The notes under the pieces were generated by a model. That model made no database searches, was not told the DNA's origin, and saw only the letters and a list, made by a program, of their open reading frames with translations. The translations under genes and the position numbers were made by a program. 64,000 nt of DNA from Candidatus Promineifilum breve (lineage in GTDB: Bacteria; Chloroflexota; Anaerolineae; Promineifilales; Promineifilaceae): NCBI RefSeq assembly GCF_900066015.1, contig NZ_LN890655.1, forward strand, positions 1 through 64,000, given 5' to 3'. Shown here in pieces: positions 10,519 to 18,277 of the stretch; the stretch's first letter is position 1, and every line of letters starts with the position of its first letter.

Positions 10519-11983
10519 CTTCCCACGCCGCCCGCACGTGCCGCTCCTCCGTCAGCGTGCCGCCAATCGACAGGCGCAGCGTGTAGCGGCCGTCGAGCAC
10601 CGTGTGGGTCAGATAGAGCTTGCCCGAGGCGTTCAGCCGTTCCAGCAGCGCCCGATTGGCCGCGTCGCCGCCCTGGCGCAGCCGGAAGCAGACCAGATTC
10701 AGCGGCGCAGGCGCGGCCAATTCAAAGCGCGGGTCGGCCGCCACCCACCCGGCGAACAGTTGCGCCAGCCGCACGTGCTCGCGCACCCGCGCCCGCAGCC
10801 CCTCCACGCCGAAGCTACGGATGACGAACCACAGCTTCAGTGCCCGGAAGCGGCGGCCGAGTTGCACGTGCCAGTCGCGATAGTCGATGACCGCCCCCGC
10901 CTCCGTGGCCGCGTTGCGCAGATAGTCGGGCAGGATGCTCAGGGCGTTGATCAGCGCCGCCCGGTCGGCCACCCAGAAGCAGTTGCAATCGAAGTTGGTG
11001 AACATCCACTTGTGGGGGTTAAAGGCGTAGCTGTCGGCCAACTCCAGCCCGTCGTGGATGTGGCGGAACTCGGGGCACAGGGCGGCCGTGCCCGCCAGCG
11101 CCGCGTCCACGTGGAGCCACAGGCCGAACTCGCGGCAAATCGCGCCGATTTCGGGCAGGGGGTCGATGGCTGTCGAGGAGGTCGTGCCCACCGAGGCCAC
11201 CACGAAGAACGGCCGCAGCCCCGCCGCCCGGTCGGCCTCGATCAGCCGCCGCAACTCATCCGGCCGCATGGCGAACTTCTCGTCCACGCCGACCGCCCGC
11301 AAATTATCCCGTCCCACCCCGGCGATCCCCGCCGCCTTGGCCACCGACGAATGGGCCTGGGTCGAAGTGTAGGCCCGCAGCCGTGGGTCATTGCCGACCG
11401 CCGACGGACCGCTCGTCTGCGAGCGCCGACCGCCGACCGCAGCAAGAGCGCCATCCTTCGTCGGCTGTCGGCTGTCCGTGGTCTGTGGTCCGCGGTCTGC
11501 CGTCCGCTCCCTTGCCGCCAGCATCGCCGCCAACACCGCGCTACTGGCCGTATCCTGAATGACCCCGCCGCCCGCGCCACTGGACAGGAACCGCTCCGGC
11601 AGCCCCAGCATCTCCACCAGCCAATCCAGCACGTGGGTCTCCAGTTCGGTCACCGCCGGGCTGGTCTGCCACAACATGCCCTGCACCCCCAGCCCGGCCG
11701 ACAGCAGTTCGCCCAGGATGGACGGGAACGAGGTGTTGGCCGGGAAGTAGGCGAAGAAGTTGGGCGATTGCCAATGGGTGATGCCGGGCAGGATGATGCG
11801 CTCCACGTCGGCCATCAGCGCGGCGAACGGCTCGCCCTGCTCCGGCGGCGCGCCCGGCAGCGCCGCCCGCACCGCGCCCGGCGCGACCTGCGACAGCACC
11901 GGGTACTGCTCGATCTGCTCATAATAGTCGGCGATCCAGTCGATGAGCGCCTTGCCGTGGGTGCGAAATTCGTCAGGGGTCAT
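10499..11983 (-). CDS. PLP-dependent aromatic-L-amino-acid decarboxylase family protein
   Basis: Encodes 494 aa. Group II PLP decarboxylases remove CO2 from aromatic amino acids (or related substrates) to give amines. Typical segments are HWQSPNFFAYFP (about 70-81), SSGAGGGVIQDTAS (about 134-147), TQAHSSVAKAA (about 208-218), DAALAGTA and the PLP-lysine motif NPHKWMFTNFDC. Residues about 161-199 interrupt the fold just after LAAMLAARER. They are encoded by an expanded heptamer array (listed separately) and are absent from typical relatives. The last residues MTNDE also come from a heptamer array. The likely partner is the methyltransferase gene 21 bp upstream on the same strand. Substrate cannot be assigned. 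Confidence 0.88.
   Translation of the reverse strand: MTPDEFRTHGKALIDWIADYYEQIEQYPVLSQVAPGAVRAALPGAPPEQGEPFAALMADVERIILPGITHWQSPNFFAYFPANTSFPSILGELLSAGLGVQGMLWQTSPAVTELETHVLDWLVEMLGLPERFLSSGAGGGVIQDTASSAVLAAMLAARERTADRGPQTTDSRQPTKDGALAAVGGRRSQTSGPSAVGNDPRLRAYTSTQAHSSVAKAAGIAGVGRDNLRAVGVDEKFAMRPDELRRLIEADRAAGLRPFFVVASVGTTSSTAIDPLPEIGAICREFGLWLHVDAALAGTAALCPEFRHIHDGLELADSYAFNPHKWMFTNFDCNCFWVADRAALINALSILPDYLRNAATEAGAVIDYRDWHVQLGRRFRALKLWFVIRSFGVEGLRARVREHVRLAQLFAGWVAADPRFELAAPAPLNLVCFRLRQGGDAANRALLERLNASGKLYLTHTVLDGRYTLRLSIGGTLTEERHVRAAWEEMTNDE
11392..11510. repeat. Heptamer array expanded in frame inside the decarboxylase
   Basis: Read on the plus strand, units such as GCCGACC, GTCGGCT, GTCCGTG, GTCTGTG, GTCCGCG and GTCTGCC follow each other at 7-base steps. 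They match the GGTCTGT units at the window start. The stretch encodes about 39 Gly/Arg/Thr/Ser-rich residues and keeps the frame open. Confidence 0.8.
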
Positions 11984-12004
11984 AGTGTGTCTTATCCAGG
12001 TCTG

Positions 12005-12820
12005 CTATTTGACGGCGACGGCATAAATGAAGCCTAGCTCGACCGCCGCAACGCCGTTGTCCACGATCCAGGCCTCATTGTGGGCGCGCACTCGGGCCAC
12101 CGCTTCCGCCTCCATCGCCAGCACCGTCCGGCGCAGGCCCGTGCCCATGACGACGCGCCACCAGTCGGCCGGCGCGCGCAGCGGCAGGTTGTAGGTCTCG
12201 CTGCTGATGGTGACCCCGGGGATGCCGGCGGCGCTCAGGATGTCGGCCACAATGGCCGGATCGCTGGTGCGGGCCGGCGCGTAATCCTGCGCCGTGCCGG
12301 GGGCAATCGTCGCGACAGCCGCGGTGAAAACGCTATCCAGCGGCGCGAACCATTCACGTCCGAGGGTCGTGACGGTCAGACGCCCGCCGGGCTGCACCAC
12401 GCGCCACAGTTCGGCCGCCTGGGCGACCATGTCCTGGGCGAAGAACAGGCCCAGCACGCACATGACCGCGTCGAATGAGTTGTCGGGGAAGTCGAGCCGG
12501 GCCATGTCGCCGGTCCGCCAGGACATATTTTCGAGGCCACGGGCGCGGGCCTTTTCCCCGGCCGTGGCGATCATTAGCGGCGACAGGTCGATGCCCGTGA
12601 CCTGCCCGCCCGGCCGGACATGGGCCGCGGCCCGCAGCGCCGCCGCGCCCGTGCCGCAGGCGACATCGAGGACGCGCTCGCCGGGTTGCAGCGCCAGCAG
12701 GTCAACGGTGCGCGCCGCCCCGTGCCCCAAAAAATCATCCAGCGCGGCCTCATAATCGGCCACGGCCGCGCGCGCCGCCTGTTGTTCACCCGACCACACC
12801 GGATTTTCATGTTCCGTCAT
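12005..12820 (-). CDS. Class I SAM-dependent methyltransferase (UbiE/MenG-like)
   Basis: Encodes 271 aa. Motif I VLDVACGTGAAAL, motif II GIDLSPLMI and the post-motif FDAVMCVLGLFF place it in the Methyltransf_11/25 group. It is probably a small-molecule methyltransferase; the substrate is unknown. It ends 21 bp upstream of the decarboxylase on the same strand, so the two may form an operon that makes and methylates an amine (inference). ATG 12820 has AAGGA four bases upstream; an in-frame ATG at 12832 with GAGG upstream is equally possible. Confidence 0.85.
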   Translation of the reverse strand: MTEHENPVWSGEQQAARAAVADYEAALDDFLGHGAARTVDLLALQPGERVLDVACGTGAAALRAAAHVRPGGQVTGIDLSPLMIATAGEKARARGLENMSWRTGDMARLDFPDNSFDAVMCVLGLFFAQDMVAQAAELWRVVQPGGRLTVTTLGREWFAPLDSVFTAAVATIAPGTAQDYAPARTSDPAIVADILSAAGIPGVTISSETYNLPLRAPADWWRVVMGTGLRRTVLAMEAEAVARVRAHNEAWIVDNGVAAVELGFIYAVAVK

Positions 12821-12907
12821 ATGTTCCTTCATCGACACCTCAAGGCGACCGCGCCTATCAAGACGCTCAACGCCCAACTGCTCTACTGACCTGCTGACCA
12901 GTGAAGA

Positions 12908-12965
12908 ACGATAGCGATAGCGATAGCGACAGCGACCTACTGCCCACTGCCCACTGTCCACTGCT
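12908..12965. repeat. Mixed hexamer/heptamer array upstream of the methyltransferase
   Basis: GATAGC hexamers (about three) are followed by CCACTGC/CCACTGT heptamers. It lies in the 5' region of the minus-strand methyltransferase gene. The gap 12821-13079 holds nothing else recognisable. Confidence 0.75.
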
Positions 12966-13079
12966 TTCCAAGTATAGCCGCACGTGCACAGATGCGTAAC
13001 AACGCCGGGAGTAAGAGAAAATTCAAGACGCCAAAGCGCAAACAAGCCCTTCCCGGCATAATTGCGATAGAATAGGCAT

Positions 13080-13253
13080 ATGGATTCGGGAAAAATGCCT
13101 AATGAGGATGACGTGGTTCTGAATGAATCACTGAACGAACAGGACGAGGTGGCTGATTACCTGGACTACTTGCTCATTCAGGCAATTAAGACCCGCGACG
13201 AAAAGCGTCTTTCACTGGCAGAAGTGAAGGCTGCATTGGAATTGGAAGGTTAA
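13080..13253 (+). CDS. Small antitoxin-like protein, 57 aa
   Basis: Begins MDSGKMPNEDD and ends SLAEVKAALELEG. The acidic composition and the C-terminal pattern (YLDYLLIQAI...LSLAEVKAAL) resemble the tails of small antitoxins that pair with RelE/ParE-type toxins, but no toxin gene is adjacent. It is more AT-rich than its neighbours, which hints at transfer. Its stop lies 10 bp before the flavoprotein start. Could instead be an unrelated conserved small protein. Confidence 0.5.
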   Translation: MDSGKMPNEDDVVLNESLNEQDEVADYLDYLLIQAIKTRDEKRLSLAEVKAALELEG

Positions 13254-13263
13254 TAAGAAGAGT

Positions 13264-15039
13264 ATGGCCGATAAATCATTGAATAAAAGCGCCAATCTGG
13301 ATGAAGCCGTCTGGGGCCACCGTTGGGGCTACCGCGACACCCGCTTCGTTATCAACCCCGACCGCTCCGTGCGCGTCACCGGCGACCGCTACGCCGTGTC
13401 GGGCTACGACATGCCCGGCTTCATCCCCTTCATCGAAGAAACGCTTGACATAAAGCTCGATCTTACTGATCTAAAGCCGGAGCGGGTAGACAAACCCGTG
13501 CCCCCGCCGCGCGTCAATGCCGGTTTCAGCGCCGCGCTGGCCGCTGCGCTGCCACCCGACCGCATCAGCGACGACCCGCGCCAGCGCCTGCTGCACAGCC
13601 ACGGCCAGACCACGGCCGATGAGGTCTACCAGGTGCTCTACGTCCACCTCGACCGGGCGGCCGATCTCGTCGTCTGGCCGCAGACGCAGGACGAGGTCGT
13701 GGCCCTGGTCGAACTGGCCGCCGCCCACGACGTTTGCCTCGTGCCCTATGGCGGCGGCACCAGCGTCAGCGCCGCCCTCAAGCTGCCCGCCGACGAGACG
13801 CGGCTCATTGTCTCGGTCGATATGCGCCGCATGGACGCCATCGAGTGGCTCGACCGCGAGAATTTGCGCGCCTGCGTCCAGGCCGGCATCACCGGCGCCC
13901 ATCTGGAAGAGCGGCTGGCCGAGCAAGGTTTCACCTGCGGTCACGAGCCGGACAGCGTCGAACTCTCCACCCTCGGCGGCTGGATCGCCACCAACGCCAG
14001 CGGCATGAAGAAGAACCGCTACGGCAACATCGAGGACATCGTCGAGAACGTGACGATGGTCACCCCGCGCGGCGTCATCGAGCACCTGACGAACATGCCC
14101 CGCGTGTCGATGGGCATGGAGCCGAGCCGCATGGCCTTCGGCAGCGAGGGCAATCTGGGTCTCATCACCCGCGCCGTCATCCGCATTCACAAGTTACCGG
14201 AGGTCAAGCGCTACGCCTCGTTCGTCTTCGCCGACTTCGCCACGGGCACGGCCTTCCTGTATGACCTCATGCGCGCCGGGGTGTTGCCGGCCAGCATCCG
14301 TCTGGTCGATAACGTCCAGTTCCGCTTCGGCCAGGCGCTGAAAGCCCGCCCCTCCGGCCGCGACAAGATGATGAGCCGCGTCCAGCAGACTGTTCTGGAG
14401 AGCGTCAAGCATTTCGACCTGCACCAGATGTCGGCGGCCACGGTCGTCATGGAGGGGTCGGCGGCCGAGGTAGAATTTCAGGCCGAGCAGATCAAGCGCA
14501 TCGCCGGGCAACATGGCGGCATGTCGGGCGGTTCCCACAACGGCCAGCGCGGCTACATGCTCACCTACGCCATCGCCTACATCCGCGACTTCCTGACCGA
14601 CTACCACATCATCGGCGAGACCTACGAGACGACCGTGCCCTGGAGCCGCATCCACGAGGTCATCGCCGCCGTCGAGCAGCGCTCCACCGAGATGCACCGC
14701 GCCTTCGGTCTGCCCGGCAAGTCCTACGTCTCGCCGCGCATCACCCAGCTTTACCACACCGGGGTGTGCATCTACTTCACCCACGGCTTCTCGGCCCGCG
14801 GCGTCGATCGCCCCGACCACATCTTCGCCCAGATCGAGCACGCCATGCGCGAGACGATCATGGCCCACGGCGGCTCCATCAGCCACCACCATGGCGTGGG
14901 CAAATTGCGCCGCGACTTCATGGATCAGGTCATCCCGCCCGCCGCGGCCGACATGCTGCGCGAGATCAAAGCCGTGGCCGACCCGACCAACGTCTTCGGC
15001 ATCGCCAATAATATCTTCGCCGAAGAAATTACGAATTAG
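13264..15039 (+). CDS. Alkylglycerone-phosphate synthase-like FAD-binding oxidase
   Basis: Encodes 591 aa. The family replaces the acyl chain of acyl-DHAP with an alkyl ether, the first step of ether-lipid synthesis; close relatives are FAD oxidases of 2-hydroxy acids. Seen: a family N-terminus with WGYRDTRF, a PCMH FAD-binding domain with VVWPQTQDEV and PYGGGTSVS (about residues 135-170), GGWIATNASGMKKNRYGNIED (about 240-259) and SHHHGVGKLRRDFM near the C-terminus. The NASGMKKNRYGNIED and HHHGVGK motifs favour the alkylglycerone-phosphate synthase subgroup over D-lactate dehydrogenases. The final residues ITN and the TAG stop are supplied by the following heptamer array. Confidence 0.8.
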   Translation: MADKSLNKSANLDEAVWGHRWGYRDTRFVINPDRSVRVTGDRYAVSGYDMPGFIPFIEETLDIKLDLTDLKPERVDKPVPPPRVNAGFSAALAAALPPDRISDDPRQRLLHSHGQTTADEVYQVLYVHLDRAADLVVWPQTQDEVVALVELAAAHDVCLVPYGGGTSVSAALKLPADETRLIVSVDMRRMDAIEWLDRENLRACVQAGITGAHLEERLAEQGFTCGHEPDSVELSTLGGWIATNASGMKKNRYGNIEDIVENVTMVTPRGVIEHLTNMPRVSMGMEPSRMAFGSEGNLGLITRAVIRIHKLPEVKRYASFVFADFATGTAFLYDLMRAGVLPASIRLVDNVQFRFGQALKARPSGRDKMMSRVQQTVLESVKHFDLHQMSAATVVMEGSAAEVEFQAEQIKRIAGQHGGMSGGSHNGQRGYMLTYAIAYIRDFLTDYHIIGETYETTVPWSRIHEVIAAVEQRSTEMHRAFGLPGKSYVSPRITQLYHTGVCIYFTHGFSARGVDRPDHIFAQIEHAMRETIMAHGGSISHHHGVGKLRRDFMDQVIPPAAADMLREIKAVADPTNVFGIANNIFAEEITN

Positions 15040-15116
15040 GAATTACGAATTAGGAATTAGGAATGAAGAGTTGTAGCTCTTAATTCCTAATTCCTAATTC
15101 CTAATTCCTAATTCTC
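15027..15116. repeat. Opposed-arm AATTAGG/CCTAATT heptamer array
   Basis: AATTACG/AATTAGG heptamers (left, from 15027) are followed after GAAGAGTTGTAGCTC by TAATTCC heptamers (right, to 15116). The arms are complementary and would form a hairpin of more than 25 bp between the flavoprotein and the adaptor gene. The first heptamer supplies the flavoprotein stop codon. Confidence 0.88.
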
Positions 15117-15125
15117 CGGAGCCAT

Positions 15126-17804
15126 ATGACTCTTCGCCGCGCTCTCCTCGCCCTGGTCGTCATCGCCGCGCTGCTGGCCGGGGGCGTGTATACCTACGTC
15201 AACTACTTCGCCGTCGACGAGACGGCCGCGCCGGACGCCCAGGCGACAGCCGCGGCGACGGTGGCCGCCGAGCGTGTCGCTGCGTTGGGCGGCGTCCCGG
15301 CCGAGGGGCGCATCCTGCCCCTGCGCCAGGCCACCCTGGCTTTCACCGCCTCAGGCGCGATCGCCGAAATCGTCGCCGCCGAGGGCGCCCCGGTTGCCGC
15401 CGGCGACCCCATCCTGCGCCTGGACGACGCCGAGCAGCAAGCCGCCCTGCGCGGGGCGACGGCCGGCCTGGCCCGCGCCCACGCCAACCGGGATGCCGCC
15501 GCCGCCGCCGTGGATGCCGCCCGGACGGCCGTGGCCGAGGCCGAACTGGGCGTGCGCGTGGCCGCCGCCGAACTGGCCCTGGCCGCCGCCGCCCCCCGGC
15601 CGGAGGAGATCGCCCTGGCCGAGAGCGGCCTGGCCCTGGCCGAAGCCCGGCTGGCCGCGGCCGGCGCGGCCCAGGCCCAGGTGCTGGAGGGTGGGGGAAC
15701 GGCCGCCGTGCGCGCCGCCGAAGCCGAACTGGCCGCGGCCGAGGCCGCCGCCCTGCCCGCCCGCCTGCGCCTGGAAGAACTGCGCGCCGCCGCCGACCCC
15801 GATGCCGACGATCTAGCTGAGGCCGAGCGCGCCCAGGCCGCCGCCCAATCGGCCATCGAGGCCGCCCGCATCGCTCTGGCCGAAGTCGAGGCCGGGGCCA
15901 CCGCCGCCCAGCGCGCCGCCGTGGCCGGGGGTGTGGGGGCCGCCGCCGCCGCGCGCGACGCGGCCCAGGCCGAACTGGATCTGGCGCTGGCCGGCGGTTC
16001 GGCCGAAGCGGTGACCGTCGCCCAGGCCGGAGCCGATGGCGCGTCGGCCGCCCTGGCCGAGGCAAAGGCCCGTCTGACCGCCGCCGAAGCCGCCGCCGCC
16101 CAGGCCGAGGCGGCCGTGATGGGCGCGGAGGCAGCCGTCACGGCCGCCCAATCGGCCCTCGCTGACCGCACGCTGGCCGCCCCCTTCGCCGGGGTGGTGG
16201 CCGACCTGCCCTTGGCCGTGGGCGAGGTCGTGGCCGCCGGCGCGCCGGCCGCCGTCGTGGCCGACCTGTCCGGCTGGCTGATCGAGACGACCGACCTGCG
16301 CGAGGCCGATGCCGTGCGCGTCACCGTTGGCGCGCCGGCTGTAGCCCGCGCCGACGCTCTGCCCGGCGATCAACTGACCGGCGCGGTGACGGCCGTCGGC
16401 GGCGTGGCCGGCGATGACCAGGGCGACACCGTCTACCCGGTCACCATCCGCCTCGATCCCACCGACGCCCCCTTGCGCTGGGGCATGACCGTTTTCACCA
16501 CCATCGACCCCGAGGGGGAAGCCGAAGCGATCGCCGCCGCCACCCCCGATGAGATCGTGGCCGAGGGCATCGTCTTGCCCGCCACGGCCGCCGAACTGGC
16601 CTTTGCCACCGGTGGCGTCGTGGCCGAGGTCGTGGCCGCCGAGGGGCAGGCTGTGGCCGCCGGGGAGCCGCTGGTACGATTGGATGACAGTGCCGTGGCC
16701 GCCGCGCTGGCCGGGGCCGAAGCCGACTTGGCCGCGGCCGAGGCGGCGCTGGCGGCAGCCAAAGCCGGGGCCGCGCTGGCCGCCGCCGGGCAACAGACGG
16801 CCACGGCCGGGCTGGCCGCCGCCGAGGCCCGGCTGGCCCAGACCCAGGCCGGGGCGCGGGCCGAAGAGCGGCTGGCCGCCGAGCGACAAGTGGCCGCGGC
16901 CGAGGCCGGCTTGAGCCGGGCAGCGGCCGAGCGCGACGCGGCCCTCGACGTCAGTGGGGCGGCCGTCGGCGCGGCCGAAGCCCAGGTGGCCGCCACCCTC
17001 TCGCGCCTGACCGCCCTGCAACAGGCCTACGATACCATCCTGACCACCTGCGTCACCCTGCCCGACGGCGAGGAGATTTGCCCGCTGCTGGGCGCGCCGG
17101 AGGAGAACGCCCGCGCCCAGGTGGCCGCGGCCGAGGCCGCCTATGCCGCCGCCCAGTTGGCGCTGGAGGAGGCCCGCGCCGGAGCCACCGCCGGGGAAAC
17201 CCGCGCCGCCGACGCTGCCGTGGCCGTGGCCGCCGCCCAGCGCGACGCCGCCGCGGCCCAACTGGCCCTGCTGGAGGCCGGGGCGCGGCCGGAGCAGATC
17301 GAACTGGCGGCGATTGGCGTGGAGCGGGCGCGACTGGGGCAGGAGCGGGCTGCCGTGGCCGCGACCGAGGCCGCCGCCGCCGTGGCCCAGGCCGAGGCCG
17401 GCGTGGCAGCCGCCGCCGCCGGGGTCGATGCCGCCCGCGCCGCGCGGGATCGTCACGTCCTGGTGGCCCCCTTTGCCGGGGTGGCGACGAGCATCGACGT
17501 GGAGGCCGGCGAGCTGGTCGCTCCCGGCGTGGCCGTCGTCCGTCTGGCCTCGCCCGGCTGGGTCGTGGAGACGAGCGACCTGGTGGAACTGGACGCGCCG
17601 TTTGTCAGCGAGGGGCAGACGGCCGAAGTGACGCTCGACGCGCTGCCCGGCGAGACGTTGCGCGGTACGGTGATCGACATCGGCCGCGCCCCGGAGACGG
17701 CTCGCGGCGACGTGGTCTATCGCGTCCGGGTGGCCCTCGACGACACGGAATTGCCGCTGCGCTGGGGAATGACGGCCGTGGTCAGAATGACGAATGACGA
17801 ATGA
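15126..17804 (+). CDS. Double HlyD/RND-type periplasmic adaptor protein, Ala-rich
   Basis: Encodes 892 aa. One N-terminal membrane segment (ALLALVVIAALLAGGVYTYV) is followed by two complete adaptor modules in a single chain. Each has a lipoyl half-motif (AEIVAAEGAPVAAGDPILRL and AEVVAAEGQAVAAGEPLVRL), a long Ala/Glu coiled-coil hairpin, the second half (APFAGVV / APFAGVA), then a beta-barrel domain ending LPLRWGMT. The junction is near residue 470. Adaptors normally link an inner-membrane pump to an outer component and are about 350-450 aa, so this is a tandem duplication. No pump gene is adjacent. The last residues MTNDE and the stop come from the following heptamer array. Confidence 0.85.
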   Translation: MTLRRALLALVVIAALLAGGVYTYVNYFAVDETAAPDAQATAAATVAAERVAALGGVPAEGRILPLRQATLAFTASGAIAEIVAAEGAPVAAGDPILRLDDAEQQAALRGATAGLARAHANRDAAAAAVDAARTAVAEAELGVRVAAAELALAAAAPRPEEIALAESGLALAEARLAAAGAAQAQVLEGGGTAAVRAAEAELAAAEAAALPARLRLEELRAAADPDADDLAEAERAQAAAQSAIEAARIALAEVEAGATAAQRAAVAGGVGAAAAARDAAQAELDLALAGGSAEAVTVAQAGADGASAALAEAKARLTAAEAAAAQAEAAVMGAEAAVTAAQSALADRTLAAPFAGVVADLPLAVGEVVAAGAPAAVVADLSGWLIETTDLREADAVRVTVGAPAVARADALPGDQLTGAVTAVGGVAGDDQGDTVYPVTIRLDPTDAPLRWGMTVFTTIDPEGEAEAIAAATPDEIVAEGIVLPATAAELAFATGGVVAEVVAAEGQAVAAGEPLVRLDDSAVAAALAGAEADLAAAEAALAAAKAGAALAAAGQQTATAGLAAAEARLAQTQAGARAEERLAAERQVAAAEAGLSRAAAERDAALDVSGAAVGAAEAQVAATLSRLTALQQAYDTILTTCVTLPDGEEICPLLGAPEENARAQVAAAEAAYAAAQLALEEARAGATAGETRAADAAVAVAAAQRDAAAAQLALLEAGARPEQIELAAIGVERARLGQERAAVAATEAAAAVAQAEAGVAAAAAGVDAARAARDRHVLVAPFAGVATSIDVEAGELVAPGVAVVRLASPGWVVETSDLVELDAPFVSEGQTAEVTLDALPGETLRGTVIDIGRAPETARGDVVYRVRVALDDTELPLRWGMTAVVRMTNDE

Positions 17805-17830
17805 CGAATGACGAATGGCGAATGACGAGC
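17786..17830. repeat. ATGACGA heptamer array at the adaptor 3' end
   Basis: Six or so AATGACG/AATGGCG units run through the last codons, the stop and the downstream gap. In the gene frame they read M-T-N-D-E-stop, the same ending as the decarboxylase on the other strand at 10499. Confidence 0.85.
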
Positions 17831-17945
17831 GAAGAAAGAGAATCTACCGATGACACAGATTGAAGAAACGTGTCGGCTGTCGGCGATTGGCCGCCCGCTT
17901 TCGGTTGTACGCATGCATCTTTAATCCGCAATAAGGAGACCCACC

Positions 17946-18182
17946 ATGATCAACCTCTACGATACCCACAAACAACACATCGGCGCCATCACCGAGGCCC
18001 AATTGCAATTCCTGCAAGACAGCATGGAAGAGGAGTCGCTGGAGGATCAGGATTACTATCTCGAACCGGCCACCCTCGATTATCTAGAGGCCCGCGGCGC
18101 TGACGGCGAACTCCTGGCCCTCCTGCGCGGGGCATTGGGCGAGCACGATGGCCTGACCGTGCGCTGGAACCGCAGCGAGTGA
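17946..18182 (+). CDS. Hypothetical acidic protein, 78 aa
   Basis: Starts MINLYDTHKQHIGAITEAQL and contains ...EEESLEDQDYYLEP. It is acidic, without a membrane segment or cysteine. A strong ribosome site (AAGGAG) lies upstream of ATG. It looks like a small globular helical protein of unknown function. It sits just before the sensor kinase gene, separated by two heptamer arrays, so joint transcription is uncertain. Confidence 0.7.
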   Translation: MINLYDTHKQHIGAITEAQLQFLQDSMEEESLEDQDYYLEPATLDYLEARGADGELLALLRGALGEHDGLTVRWNRSE

Positions 18183-18276
18183 CGAGTTACGAGCGGCGAG
18201 CGACGAGCCAAAAAACCGAACCCCAAGAGGGCGCAGAGTCGGCATTCGTAATTCGTAATTCGTAATTCGTAATTCC
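18178..18276. repeat. Two heptamer arrays before the sensor kinase
   Basis: GAGTGAC, GAGTTAC, GAGCGGC, GAGCGAC, GAGCCAA at 18178-18212, then ATTCGTA units at 18243-18276 up to the kinase start. The first array overlaps the stop codon of the preceding small gene. Confidence 0.8.
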
Positions 18277-18277
18277 C

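Noticed and set aside
10454-12037. 527-codon plus-strand frame over the decarboxylase
   Set aside because: Arg/Gln/His-rich translation starting inside a heptamer array; the minus-strand decarboxylase is clear.
15813-17456. 547-codon antisense frame over the adaptor gene
   Set aside because: Gly/Gln/His low-complexity shadow of the Ala-rich coding strand with no ribosome site.
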